A stretch of 64,000 nucleotides of DNA. Origin: Kingdonia uniflora. Taxonomy: Eukaryota > Streptophyta > Magnoliopsida > Ranunculales > Circaeasteraceae. Positions 1-11,239 of this stretch are shown in pieces. Made by a program: the position numbers and the translations under genes. Positions within the stretch are counted from its first letter, which is position 1. Each line of letters begins with the position of its first letter. Below the pieces are notes generated by a model, which did no database searches, was not told the origin of the DNA, and worked only from the letters and a program-made list of their open reading frames with translations. The DNA lies in NCBI GenBank assembly GCA_014058105.1, contig JACGCM010001948.1, positions 5,084,001 to 5,148,000 of the forward strand. Direction: 5' to 3'.

Positions 1-250
1 TCACAGAGAACAAATTTTATTTATCATCAAAAAAATAGTACACAAAAATCTAACACATATGCAGGGCCGGTAACAAACTTGAATACCCTATTTTTTCATC
101 TTCGAAATATGAAAGGGCTGCCCTTTATCTCTCAAAATATTTATATTCTTTACTTAAGCATTTATAGGGGCTATAAAGGTCACCACCTCCTACTCACGTT
201 GCTTGCGCCGCGATAGAGGTATCAGACTCTCGACCTCATCTTCATTCTCT

Positions 251-1469
251 TCTGATGATAATTTCTACGATCTAGGAATGGGTTTTTCACCAACAATTTC
301 CTCTTCATCTTTGGTAAACCACATATTTTCAACCTTGGCATTCTCAACATCAAAATCCTTCCCACATTCCGTTACGAACTTCATAAATTCGTTCTCTACC
401 CTCGCCAGTTCTCCTCCATAAAAATCAATAACACTTTCTATATGATGCTCATGTTCTGTTCGAGCTACAACTTTTGTTCGCGACGAATACAAATACTCAT
501 TCAACTGCATATGTGCCTTGTGTAGCCGTTTGCGCGTTTTTTTTTGCAATACACCTAAAGTCCTCACATCAGCTTCTACTTTCATTCAAACAGTCACTTC
601 TTTTAACAATCGCGCCGCTAAAGATATTTTTTGCTCAGTATATTACGATAATACATCTTACAACTCCTTTAACGAACCCTCTAATTGTTGTTGAACCTCT
701 ATTTTCTCTTTTCTTATCCTGAAAAATATAATTCTTATGGCCCTCTGATCCTACATAAAGCCAAACACATCAGATAAAGGCTTTATATCGCCCCATATAA
801 CAGACACACCAACTCGAGTTGAACATTTTCTCGCCTCTAAACTATGACAATTACGTACTTCTTGAGCTAAAAACATAACTCGAGCTGGGTCTGGAACTAC
901 ATCTCTTTTCTTCAAAAGCTCTGCATAAGCTTCTTTTAAACCCCATTCACTATCTACTTCGACCTCAAAATATAATATCAAGGCAATTAGCATACTTTGA
1001 CACCTAGCCTTAGTACTCGGGTCGTTAAAACAGGTCAACTCTTTTAGTTTTCGAACTAATATCCCCCTTTTCTCTTCCTTTCTTAATACCTCGTCCCTTT
1101 TTATTTTTATCTTAGCATATCTATACTGGAGGCCATATAACTCTTTAAAAGTTTTCTCTGAATTAAATTTAAATTGTATTCTCTCATATTCATCTTTATT
1201 AAGTACATGTTGAATACGTGTCGCGGAATCCTTCGCTCTACTCAACGTTCTCTCCAGTTCGGAATTCATTTTTCTTAATCGATATATCTCCTACACAGAG
1301 TACAATATCTCATTATCATACAAGTATTCACGGAGAGTGCATTAAAGGCTTCTATCAAACTTAACAGTTTTACGACCATACAGAGTACAATCCTATCAAA
1401 GTTAAATGAAGTACATAGTTCAGAGCAGAGGACATCATCAACAGTCAAACAAGCTTTCTCCTCAGCCAT
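251..1469 (-). pseudogene. C-terminal coiled-coil part of the antisense extra ORF (Tat element 1)
   Basis: Three open blocks on the minus strand (1469-1275, 1269-751, 585-265) encode a strongly charged, Lys/Glu/Arg-rich protein with long predicted helices, for example around RDEVLRKEEKRGILVRKLKE in the middle block. They follow the Transposase_28-like block at 1705-2583 in gene order, and the other Tat element (49620-47210) has the same arrangement. Extra ORFs lying antisense between pol and the 3' LTR are known from plant Tat elements such as Grande; their function is unknown. The blocks are separated by stops and possible introns, so I cannot tell spliced exons from decay. There is no similarity I recognise to a host gene. 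Confidence 0.5.
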
Positions 1470-1704
1470 AACTCGTTTCTCGTGAGCTCGCTAAACTTTG
1501 GGTACTATAGAATCTACCCTCTTATCCCTACGGATACCTAGCTCACCAAGTACCTGCTTTAACTCGACTTGATTACGAGAAACGCAGTTAAACAAGCTGG
1601 TATTATCAGGCGCCGATAAAGGATTGGGTTCTAACAAAACAAGAAGCAAAACATTAATTAACAACTCGAAGATATGATAATGTTTAGTCGAAGATTGATT
1701 AACA

Positions 1705-2583
1705 TTACTTACTCGAGTTATAATATTTATGGTTCAGAACGAGCGCTGGTTCATCTAGAACCTGCATACAGTTACCCTTTACCCATACAAGGTGATCATT
1801 CCATGGTCTACCCGCAGATTCAAAGCCAATTTTTTTTTTGCCTAGATGAATAACTATATAGGTAACCACTACGTCGACCTTTGACATATTTTCATTTATA
1901 AAATTTTAACACATCATTGGCTTTGAACTGCTTGGCAGTCCCTTCCTTTCTCCACTTATCATTCAGTGCCTCACATACCTTCATCATATCATATACATTC
2001 CCATTTAGTTGGGCAGGGCAACATTACAATACATTTATCACCCCTTTTTGAAAGAAGGTCAGAGGAACTCTAACGCCATACACAACCTGATTTAAGTAAC
2101 ATAAAAATCCATCATTCAGGTCTACTAGCCCGAGGCCATTATAGTACGAGATATTAACATCCTCACTTATCCCTCTCTCCCTTTTCCACTTCTCCAAGCA
2201 AGGGACTTGGTAGTATACCGCCTCCTCCCCTTTTCCTGGGACATAGGCCCTAAACCAGTGACCTTGGTCCACCAGATAACTTCCCCATTTTCCCTATAAT
2301 TTCTTTTTGTATTTCATTTTTTTCCTATATTTACTCCCTCTAGGTATATAACAAATAATTTATCTTTCTTTTTTCTATCCTCTATCTCTATCTCTATCAC
2401 TTTCCCTATTTTACTAGTTTTCCCAACTTCTACAGTCATCTTTATACTATTTACAGTTTCTTCCATGGCATTGCACTCGTCCTCCTTCCCCGATGACGAT
2501 GTTTCTTCCAAACTTGAAGAAACTATAGATTTAGTTATGGAAATTCTAGGTTTGGAACGTATACTGGACCTACAGATACACAA
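1705..2583 (-). pseudogene. Central Transposase_28-like domain of the antisense extra ORF (Tat element 1)
   Basis: Minus-strand blocks 2583-2314, 2272-2024 and 1887-1705 match the equivalent region of Tat element 2 (50880-50280) piece by piece: FLCYLNQ, then VPLTFFQKGVINVL, then CPAQLNGN, then WNDHLVWVK (WNDNVIWVK in element 2). The run of a hydrophobic segment, PL, a short spacer and PAQL resembles the plant family Pfam Transposase_28 ('putative gypsy type transposon', PF04195), which is found in extra ORFs of plant Gypsy elements. That assignment is from memory of the family pattern. Stops separate the blocks; one falls between INVL and CCPAQL. The role of this protein is not established, and it is not a proven transposase. 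Confidence 0.55.
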
Positions 2584-2675
2584 AATATTTTATCATTATC
2601 TCTACTTTGCATATTATACCCTATACACAGTAAAAACATCCTCACCTATATTTTTACCCAGTCAACACGCTTACT

Positions 2676-2945
2676 TTACAATTTCCCAAAACAAAAAACA
2701 ATTATTTCAAGTTTTCCTCTTCTTTTCCAAACATACATTTTCTCTGTCTCTGCAACTGTTAATAATTTTTGAGGGAGAGAGATACGAGATTTTATATTCT
2801 CCCTCAGTTTATGAACTGACGGCTCCTTCAGACACGTGTCAGTCACCCTTACTGTCTCTACAGGTACGTCTTTTCGGTTAATGACATCATCATAACTTAT
2901 GTGATAACGTCTATTATCATCACGTCTGTTTTTATTGTCTGCCAT
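2676..2945 (-). pseudogene. N-terminal exon of the antisense extra ORF (Tat element 1)
   Basis: I chose the start at the ATG complementary to 2943-2945 because the protein then begins MADNKNRRDD, which parallels MSDINCRRDT at the start of the corresponding exon in Tat element 2 (52472). The rest is basic and ends in a Lys/Arg-rich stretch (WKRRGKLE), as the element 2 copy does (NNERGKRK). The open frame extends upstream to 2993 but without the matching start. The next block in gene order is the acidic, Ser/Glu-rich region starting near 2583, so a short intron between them is likely. There are no catalytic motifs. Confidence 0.45.
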
Positions 2946-4243
2946 TAAAAAAATATGCCTCTCTTCCCCAATGTTGTACAAATGACCAATCACCTTACTT
3001 TTATACTATACCAAGATCGTACGACCTTCCTAAAATAGTTCAATATTCAAAATTCAAAGATATTTATATAATTGTTAAAATCATACAATTGTCATCCACA
3101 ATATCTACACACAGACAATAAAACAAAATACTTTATTCTTATTCATCTCAGATCGACGCAGCAGCTATGCCTCATTCTGCATATAGCAGATTACTGCAAA
3201 ACATATTACTTATTTATTGCAAACTTTCACAGTTTGATCTTACAGAATTCTGTAGTAAATTTAAAGCAGCCTGGATGGTTCACCTTGCCACATGGAATTA
3301 TCCCTCCTCTTACTGCCCTTGTATCCTCTTCCTTAAGTTTGTCACATGCGAACTGTTGAACAATCATTTCTCATACCATGGTATCCAGTAGAGACCTACG
3401 AAATATATCGTAAAAAAGCGATCATACTCTGCACGCCTGCCTTCATCATCTTGGCCGGTCAAATTCAATGGCCATTCTAGTAATACAACATCATAAGGCA
3501 GTCGACAAAAATATCACTCGCGAAGTTCAACAACCTTGATATGGAACCTACCGTCTACTGCATGACAAACACATTGAGAACGCATTCTCACCATGGTTAC
3601 TTGCATAAAAAATTATTCTTGCAAAAGATACAAGACATAGAAGCCAAGAATCCTTACTTTATATAGACACTAGGAAGATCTTTGAGAATCCATATCACCC
3701 CACAAATTTTGCTAAAAGATATATTTTACAAGAATTTTTTTTGGATAGATGAATATTAACAACCAATCACGATTATTGTGACAGGATTCTTTCCATATTA
3801 TGAAATATCTCCTCAGATTTTATACGCACAGATATGCAGATGGTAACATACAAAATTAAGCAAGTCTAGCGGTAGCCCCTACATACCAATATCAATTATT
3901 TCCACAGTTTGAGACATTTTTCAGCTAGTTCGAATACACAGATCGTAAAAAAAACATATACCTTTACAACAACCCAACCATCTTGCATAAATTATCTACT
4001 TCCTATTATCACATTTTTAAGCTCTTTTAATTTTTCAAACCTCACCTATCACTACCATTTGCAGACCTATACTTCACAACCCAAACCTACACATAAAAGC
4101 TACGAAGTTTGACACACAGCATCAAGATAACATGACGATAACATTTCAATAGTTCAAAAAAATTTCTTACAGATTACTTTACAGATATACTATCATTACA
4201 GACAATATACAAATTACTTTCCAAAATTACATCAACTAACAGT
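2946..4243. other. Gene-poor spacer inside Tat element 1
   Basis: AT-rich sequence with only short open frames on either strand and no recognisable protein motif. By position it is the 5' flank (promoter side) of the minus-strand extra ORF, and it corresponds to 52473-52848 in Tat element 2, though it is much longer here. I see no RNA gene or clear tandem repeat in it. Confidence 0.4.
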
Positions 4244-4810
4244 TTAAAATGCCTCTCGGCAGTCAACGAGGAATAAGATGCAAAATTGAACCAACTTCCA
4301 AACTCTGATCCCATACTGCGAGGAATAGGAAATAGTAGAATTGGAAATCACAGATGAAGGACCTTCCTCATGGCCAATATCTATGGTCCATAGAAAAAAA
4401 CCCTTCACCATCACCACCTCTTTCATCATAACCCCTACCTCCCTTCATGCTAGAGGCAAACGAAAGGTCATATTTCTTAGTAAGGACCCACTCACTAGCA
4501 TGATACCAGCGAGACTCCCTTGGACGAATGCCTGCCGCTACATCTTTAGTTGCAACAACCTCCTCCACCAGTAACCAAAGACTATTTCGGTACTCTGCCT
4601 TAGACGTCAACAGATAATGAAAGGGCACCATCTGATAATAATCATCCCTCACCTCCATCACCTCTTTATATGATATATGGTGATAGGTAGGCGATACAGG
4701 AATTGGTGTTGGCAGATGCAAAGGTTTGGTATCCAAAATAATTGATACGCAGTTCTTCTATCTTTTTACGATTCCTAGACTCCCGAGATTGGTTCCTTGT
4801 AGTCACTATA
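4244..4810 (-). pseudogene. Upstream antisense ORF of Tat element 1
   Basis: A minus-strand frame open from 4736 to 4368, with a following block to 4244, lies between the main antisense ORF and the 3' LTR. Before it (4810-4745) another frame encodes a basic stretch, TTRNQSRESRNRKKIEELR, that could be a start region with a nuclear-localisation flavour. In Tat element 2 a minus-strand ORF in the same place (53250-52849) starts similarly with MSAVRKKT. Sequence similarity between the two is weak and by eye only. The track start at 4736 is a TTG, so the real start is probably upstream across a frame change. The product is unknown. Confidence 0.3.
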
Positions 4811-5084
4811 TTCTCAACAGTTAGAAGATTTCAAGTACAGAAATAAGAGCAAATAAGAAATAGTTCAGAGATGAAGACTTGGTTCATCACACACAACTCA
4901 GAGCACTCTTTATACTATGATCAACATTTAAGCCAACTCTTCAAATTCCCAACGTCAGGAAGATTTCCCATGCAACAACAATGACTAGAACCATTGGTTC
5001 TAGAAAACCCTAAAGACACAAACAAATATTCATGAATATATGTTGGAAATGATTCCAAAATATTAACTGCAGCATTGATGACAC

Positions 5085-5395
5085 TTCTCAACCAACACTA
5101 CTCACCCATAATGTTTCTTGTACTATTGGCTGAGAGGGGGCAGTTGTAGTGGTTTATTCCGCATCTCAGGATCATGCTTCATCTTTGACCAACATACGAA
5201 CTTTCGACCTCATCAACTGAGCACCTGGCACATTTATAGCATAATCTGAATCAAGACAGTAATATCAATAAATAATTATAGCACGAGTTTCTCAACCAAC
5301 ACCGCTTGCCTATGATGCTTCTCATGCTCTTGGTTGAGAGCCGTCTTGTAATAGCTTATTTCGTATCTCGGACTCATACTTCATCCTTGACCTCA
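5085..5395. repeat. Two diverged copies of a stem-loop-bearing repeat
   Basis: A block beginning TTCTCAACCAACAC occurs at 5085 and again near 5289. Each copy contains an inverted repeat: TCTCAACCAA pairs with TTGGTTGAGA (5330-5339) perfectly in the second copy, and with TTGGCTGAGA (5126-5135) with one mismatch in the first. Each is followed by a similar tail (TTATTCCGCATCTC and TTATTTCGTATCTC). The first copy straddles the inferred start of the 3' LTR. Confidence 0.6.
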
Positions 5396-5872
5396 TCAAC
5401 ATATTCAATATCCCTAAGTTCTAGTCAACACTTTTGACCTTTACATCAACAGTTTGAGTTAAGCAAATGTATAGTCATCCACGAAGCCATTACGAAGCAA
5501 CAAAGATCAGAACGTTACATAATCTGGTCAAAGAATATCTAACATATATTTTGTAATACCCATCATTAAGAATCTTAATGGTCATCAAACGGTCATATTA
5601 GAAGACCTATAAATAGGACCAGAGAATTTTAGATGAAGGATGGAGGAATTCTCACTCTAACATCGCATATACTCAGAACACTCGTTGTAATAAGCTAGCA
5701 ATCTCAATAAAATCACTCTCTCTTTCTCAAATCCTCAAGAAAGGTCATAGTTTTTAAGCTATTCAAAGGTTTTCCATGCTAAATTATCTTGTTAGCTATC
5801 ACTTACTATTCTTAAGTGTTCTAAACACATGGTGTAAATGCTAGGTTCGAATCCCAAAATTAGGCAATTATA
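5145..5872 (+). repeat. 3' LTR of Tat element 1
   Basis: The right end is well supported: AATTAGGCAATTATA aligns with the LTR end of Tat element 2, and unrelated duplicated genomic sequence follows. The left end is inferred from a purine run, GAGAGGGGG (5132-5140), taken as the polypurine tract, with the LTR starting at TGTAGTGG (5145). That gives about 728 bp, longer than the truncated 590-bp LTR of element 2. A TATA box lies at 5608, and a region after it resembles the R/U5 part of element 2 (shared TATTCAAAGGTTTT). The left boundary could be off by about 100 bp. Confidence 0.5.
5608..5615 (+). promoter_or_regulatory. TATA box of the Tat 1 LTR
   Basis: TATAAATA in the context CCTATAAATAGGACC, inside the LTR about 265 bp before its end. 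It sits where the TATA box (TATATAA, 40299) sits in the LTR of Tat element 2. Confidence 0.6.
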
Positions 5873-6124
5873 GTATTCACCCACCATCAAGCTCTAGCTG
5901 TTGCGTGACATTTGTGTTTTTATTTTCTCCCACATAAATTATGTTATGCTCTACGTTGTAATGACATTTACATACTTTTCTTACCTCAATCTCTTCACAC
6001 TCTATACATGCAGTAGTTGCATATATGTAAAAAGTATATGGTTTTTGCTTTATTATCATCATACTGTTCATCATCTAACTATCTTTACTCATACTACTTA
6101 TCTCATTCTCAACCCCTTGCAACG

Positions 6125-6493
6125 ATGCCTAGAGGTAGAAGGGCACAACTCGACAACTCTCATCCTCTTGCTGATGTCTCAAACCAATCTTTTCTATGTC
6201 AAAAACTACTAGGAACATCAGATATGGGGACCTTCAACCTAGTGGGGGAACGAACTAGGGCATGGGCTATGAGTCTTGGTGGCAAAGGTCTAATAGGATT
6301 TTCAATCCAAATAGTGACCCCGACTATAACTACCAATGGTATTTATCAACATGAGCCTAACCATTTGAAGAAGAATCAAGTACGGGGTGGTTGGGTAGAT
6401 GCTTGTACAGCTAATAAGTCAGTTCCTGAGAAATGGTTGAGCTTCTGGGCTTCTGTGGATGGAAACAGGGGCAGAACCAGGTTTTCTATTTAG
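6125..6493 (+). pseudogene. Unidentified ORF in segment A, 3' end replaced by hAT sequence
   Basis: Starting at the ATG at 6125 the frame reads MPRGRRAQLDNSHPLADV and stays open for about 113 codons until it enters the hAT element at 6466; the last codons are transposon-derived. The same ORF occurs at 37048 in segment B with about 80% similarity, but there it carries stops. The frame is also open upstream of 6125, but that part is not conserved as protein in B. The middle contains LVGERTRAWAM and a Gly-rich GGKGLIGF; the later part has YQHEPNH and EKWLSFWASVDGN. I do not recognise a domain. It could be a fragment of a transposon protein or of a host gene. No promoter evidence is visible. Confidence 0.4.
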
Positions 6494-7154
6494 GTGGGGC
6501 TAAATCTTTCTTCTTCTTTTTTTTTTTTGGGGGGGGGGGGGTGGATCGGGGGCAAATCCCCAATTTTTTTAGGGCATATTAGAGCTAAGTTGAAGATTGG
6601 CTTTTACTAAAACTTATCACACACAGAGATTTGAACAAAATTACATAGTGGCTTTCATGATAAAATGAAATTTGTCCATACAAAGTGGAAAGAAAAGGAA
6701 AAAAAAACATTATACACATACCCAAAATAGAAAACTTAATTCTACTTTGTTCTTTATGTTTTCAGGAACCAAATAATTAGGAAGTTTGGGAATCTAATAA
6801 TTTAATTTTAGGAAGGAATAATACACAATATGTAGTTGCAGAAAATCTTGATCTTAAGATATTAAATCTAAATAGAATGAAGTTTAAAACAAAATCTAAA
6901 AAGAAAAAAATATGCGTTCAAGATAAGAGGAGTGCAAACAACATAGGAATATAATAGGGGGGAGAATCACAAGATGGGGACTAGATTAGTAGCTTTAGAG
7001 AGATAAATAGAGATGACACTGCCATGTTTGCTGTTAGAGGAAGATAAATTGGAGGAAGAGAACTTGGGAGTTGGGAACCAAGACTAAATTATTATTTTTC
7101 AAAATTTTACCCCGGGTTATAGCCCATGTAAGTCTGCTAGTAGTTCCGCCCCTA
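6466..7154. mobile_element. Non-autonomous hAT-type DNA transposon with 8-bp TSD
   Basis: The 689-bp insertion has terminal sequences CAGGGGCAGAACCAGG (left) and, read inward from the right, TAGGGGCGGAACTACTA. It is flanked by a perfect 8-bp duplication, GATGGAAA, at 6458-6465 and 7155-7162. Segment B (near 37385) has a single GGTGGAAA with no insertion, so the ends are fixed by a natural empty site. Eight-base duplications and CAGGGGCGG-like ends are hallmarks of plant hAT elements. Inside there is no transposase ORF; a T-run followed by a G-run lies at about 6518-6543. It interrupts the MPRGR ORF. Confidence 0.88.
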
Positions 7155-7276
7155 GATGGAAATAGTAACTACTCATTCCATGTGTTGGAGGTAATAATAC
7201 TTTCTTATAGTTATCTAATTTTTTCAATTAAAAGCTATACTATTTCCTAAAATAAAATTTTGTTTAATGTAGAAGT

Positions 7277-7541
7277 TGTTAGGAGTTGGGTCCAATCCCA
7301 AGCTAGGAACCCAATAGGGTTGGGGTGTCGTATACGGACTCTTAACAAGCCCATTGGCTCGATAGGGTTATAGAGGGAGTTTGAGTAGATTAGGTAACTT
7401 ATGTTGTAGGGTTACCTATATATATCTCTGTATTATGTACAGAGAACACAACTACGATAAATCAATAAATATCTTTTTTTCTCTCTCCTTTTGTTCATAA
7501 GCTATAGTATTATATTGATCTAGATTTATCATCTTCCAACA
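7277..7541 (+). repeat. 5' LTR of the Copia element
   Basis: It starts TGTTAGGAGTTGGG directly after the GAAGT duplication and ends CATCTTCCAACA. The sequence after it, CGTTATCAACACGC, is the presumed primer-binding region; Ale-type elements often have a similar TTATCARCACG motif here. TATATATATCTC near 7420 may serve as the promoter. Confidence 0.9.
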
Positions 7542-8019
7542 CGTTATCAACACGCAAGCTCTAGGAACGAGGAGAGCATAAACTTACCTTCTAATAAGAG
7601 TTTTCAGGAAAACCAAGCGATCAGGAGAAGATGTATTTTATAATTTTTTGAATACATATTTACAGATCTATACTATATGATAGATTATCATGATTCAAAA
7701 ACCTATTTTTCCTCTTTTTTTCGGATTAAAAATTAGGGTTTTTGGTGATTTTTACCTTTGATAAAGGGCTGTATTCAAACTTGTATATTTTTCTCTATGG
7801 ACATCGGATAGAGATAAGACTACTTTGCTTGAATAGCCTACTTTGAGAGCTTTCTAACGGCATATGGAACGTCTCTGGGAGATATCCCAATCGCCAGAAA
7901 TAATATATTGAAACTAGGCAATTTCGCAGCCAAAAAGGTATTTTTTGGTCGATGACGTCAGCAAGATAATAATTTTTTTTATAATTATCCTATATGATGT
8001 CATAATTATCCACTGTGAC

Positions 8020-8450
8020 GTCAGTAGTGACACGTGTCGAGGACACATGGCATGATACGTGCATGACACGTATGACATGCCTGACACAATGTGGCACGAG
8101 TAGTATGCATAGTACGTGTGTGGCACGTGTGGTATTCTTGGTACGGTGGCATGTGCATGGCACATGTGGTATTCTTGGTACGGTGGCATGCGCATGGCAC
8201 GTGTTGTGACATGTGGCAATCACCGGAGGTGACACGTTGTATTGCCGGACGTCAGAAGTTTGTCAGAATTTTGGCAGGAATATTTGCCAGACGGTCACCC
8301 GAACAATCACCGGAGAGGTGATGTGGCAATGCGAGGCATGTGTGCATGTGTAACACGTGTTTGTAACACGAGTGGTACATGTGTGTGGTACGTGTGCATC
8401 TCGTGCATGTGGCATGTATGACCGTGTATGCGTAGTACGTGGCAGACTGG
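8020..8450. repeat. CACGTG-rich degenerate repeat in the Copia leader
   Basis: Before gag, a 430-bp stretch is built from variants of GGCACGTGTGG and GTATTCTTGGTACGGTGGC. ACGTG or its close variants occur about ten times, and the longer unit containing TATTCTTGGTACGGTGGCAT is repeated around 8131 and 8171. The composition (GC-rich, alternating TG/CA) differs sharply from the AT-rich flanks. CACGTG is the plant G-box, bound by bZIP and bHLH factors. Whether these act as regulatory sites is inference. Confidence 0.6.
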
Positions 8451-9483
8451 GTCAGACCGGTTCAAACCAGTCAACCCGGTCTAGGCCTTGACCTAGACCG
8501 AGTCAGACCGGTCCAGACACTAAAATGGCCATAAATAGGCTAATTTTTGGCCAAATTGGGCCCGATTTTTTTTTGAAAAATTCCTATTGACTGGACCTAC
8601 CCCGTGGGGGACCTATTTTGAATTTTTTGTTATGAAAAATATTTTTTAAATTTTTTGGGAAGAGGTACCTTGTATAGGAAAGTTGGCTCACTTATATGTG
8701 ATATAAGTACATGGTGTAATACCTATTTAAGTATCTTACGATAGCTAATAGAATATTACTGGTATGCCCTCAGGATACTAATTATAATGATCAAGGATCA
8801 GAAATAATACGAAACCAAGACTAATTTAGATATGACTGTGATTCATATTTAAATCATAGTTTATTGTCACGAACAAATAATTAGAGTTCAATTGGGAATT
8901 GACTTAGTCTTATTTTTTAAAACTTGGTGTCTAAGGAACTAATTTTTTGTATCTAGGTGCAATTAGATATTACATAATAACATTTAGAGGTATATAGACA
9001 TTAATAGCAACCTATATTACCCTAGAATGTTAGTTTAAAGATAGACATAATCAACCTATCTTGTGAACCCAACAGACTTTGGGATGGGTCCACTTGTCAG
9101 CTAAACATCTAATACCCCTCATATTCGTAGCAAATAAGGCCATTTGGCTAGAATATACCTACCTTTATTGAACTTGAGGGATTAGAACACCTTAGTTCTC
9201 ATAATAAGGACAATACACATCAAGTGGTTTTGAATAACAATCTTGGCTAAGATTCTATTAAAACGCACACATAAGATTAAAATCATCATTTTTACAGGGT
9301 AAAATTTAGGATTTAATTATTATAAAAGAATTTTAGGAGTTTTAGAATATAAACAAGGTTTACCTATAATATGATTGGGAATCATTTCTTTAGCTTTATT
9401 CTAAGTACTATGATCTGTCTTAAATGCAATTGATATGTTTATCAAGAATTGTCTCTAGTTATAATCTATATCTTGCATTACAG

Positions 9484-10330
9484 ATGTCTACAAAACTCAA
9501 AAATATTAAATTTCCACCAATACTACTCACTAGAGCCAATTACCTCACTTGGTGCATTGACGCTGACATATTCTTGAAGTCACTTGGTCTGTAGAAGACC
9601 ATCGTCATTGGCAATAAGGAAGATCCCATGGGCAAAGCAAAGGCTTTGTTTATCCTCCATCATCATCTTCAGGATAATCTAAAGACTGAATACCTCAACA
9701 AGGTTGAGCCAGCTGACTTATGGGTAAACTTGCAGGGGAGTTATGGTAATCAAAATACCATTATGCTCCTAAAAGCGATACACAATTAGAATACCCTTAG
9801 GTTCCAAGATTTTAGGATGGTCGCCGATTATAACTCAGTAGTCCATAAAATTACTTTTACACTTGCGCTATGTGAGAAGAAAGTCACTGATGCTAAAATG
9901 ATAGAGAAGACTCTATCAACCTTCCTTGCTAGCAATATTGCGATTCAGAAGAAATATCGACGAGAAAACATGAAGACTCATGACGTCTTGATTCAGGCAT
10001 TGCTCATCTCTGAGCATAACGATAAACTTCTGATAAAGAATCATGCTATGTGGCCTTCTGGGAGTACGTCGTTGCCTGCGTCAAATAATATTTAGTTTTA
10101 GGGAGACAACTCTGCATGTCAGGGACGAAGATATGGGAGGGGTAGGGGAGGGTACCAGGGATACAGGAAGGATGGGAACCAGAACCCTTTGGCCCTTGGA
10201 GAGGTAAAAGATTTAAGAAATCCTTGACACTAGACAATGTGAAGAAGGAAAAGAGGACTAATCAGGGATCTACTTGCTTTAACTGCAGTGAGACAGGGCA
10301 CGAGAATGCCATGCACCATGGATGACTATA
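9484..10330 (+). pseudogene. Copia gag, degraded
   Basis: The frame opens at ATG 9484 (MSTKLKN) and follows the pattern of plant Copia gag: NYLTW about 20 residues in, then LFILHHHLQDNLKTEYL, then the longest open block (9817-10095), which contains VADYNSV, TFLASNI and KTHDVLIQALLISEHN. A Gly/Arg-rich stretch (GRGRGGYQG) follows, and then a zinc knuckle at 10275-10316, CFNCSETGHENAMH, in which the last Cys of CCHC is replaced. Gag packages element RNA. Stops after SLGL and after IHN, and a frame change before the knuckle, show it is not functional. Confidence 0.8.
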
Positions 10331-11239
10331 GGTGACAAAGTCTAAGCCAACCAGGCAGTTGTTGACACTAACTCCGCCCCTCTAGAGTTCGCAGTGTCAG
10401 ATTTCTTCGATGACATGAATGCCATCATGGACCAACATACGGAGTAATCTGTAATAATATTTCAGCGGACATGCGATGTCACATTAGAGGAAGCACTAGT
10501 AGTTTCATTTCTAGAAAGACTTGATTTACTTTTTTTTATTAGTATTTTTTATTTTGTTGGGAACATATCATTTATATTTCAATAAAGTGCTCGTGGCATA
10601 CATGAGATTTATTTTTTTTCTAATAAATTATGATTATTCAAATTTATTGCTTGGGAAGTAGTTAATTTTTATGTATGATAGTTGATCTCCTACATACAAC
10701 CTGCCTATGGATCTCTCTGCTCATTGAGCATGACCGATAATCGGATAAGTGGCGATACATGTCTAAGAGACATTAGTACAATGCACTCGATCCTTTTGCA
10801 CTATGAATATATTTCTTGTCTAACCTTGTGCATCGGGGCTGGCACGAATATCATTGGCATGACAAACATGATAGAACGCATTGAGTACGTCACGTTATTA
10901 CTCTCTAACAGTATGATACATGGTATCTAGTCTACTTTATAAACTAGTAAATCCAGCCAGATTTTACTGAGTTTAGGGAGATACATGATAATGCTTATCA
11001 CGTAATGACTATAAAAAAATGACAGATAAGGTTATGTGCATTCACTCCATGTCTAATGGTTAGAACACGCTATTGAAACAGTTTCCAATATATTCCTCAA
11101 GGCTCGGATAATGAAGAGAATTATCGGGATTACATCTCAACTTTCCTTAAACAGAGAGAAGATCCAGAGAGTGTATGTGTAACGATTGCTTTCAAGGATA
11201 GTCTATTACTTTATCCTAGTATGACCAAGGTGGAGTGAG
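10331..11239 (+). pseudogene. Copia protease/pre-integrase region, degraded
   Basis: Only traces are left. Around 10850-10990 the frames read GTNIIGMTNMIER, a stop-interrupted TSKSSQILLSL, and then a basic stretch, matching the segment that in related elements lies between protease and the integrase zinc finger. The protease active-site motif is not recognisable. Between 10440 and 10680 the sequence is AT-rich with no clear coding signal and may include a small insertion. Confidence 0.5.

Larger units (their letters stand above)
1..5872 (+). mobile_element. Tat-lineage Ty3/Gypsy retrotransposon, 3' portion only
   Basis: The left window edge cuts this element. What remains is the 3' part: a minus-strand extra ORF (about 251-2945), a gene-poor spacer with a second minus-strand ORF, and a 3' LTR ending near 5872. 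I assign it to the Tat lineage by comparison with the fuller element at 40047-60908. Both have a minus-strand ORF with the same domain order downstream of the place for pol, and their LTR ends are alike (AATTAGGCAATTATA here, AATTAGGCCATTACA there). The gag-pol genes would lie to the left, outside the window. To the right the sequence passes directly into duplicated segment A. All ORFs are broken, so the copy is dead. Confidence 0.65.

Noticed and set aside
8015..8321. Overlapping ORFs on both strands in the CACGTG region
   Set aside because: They arise from the repeat composition (His/Cys/Met/Thr-rich in several frames) and have no protein character.
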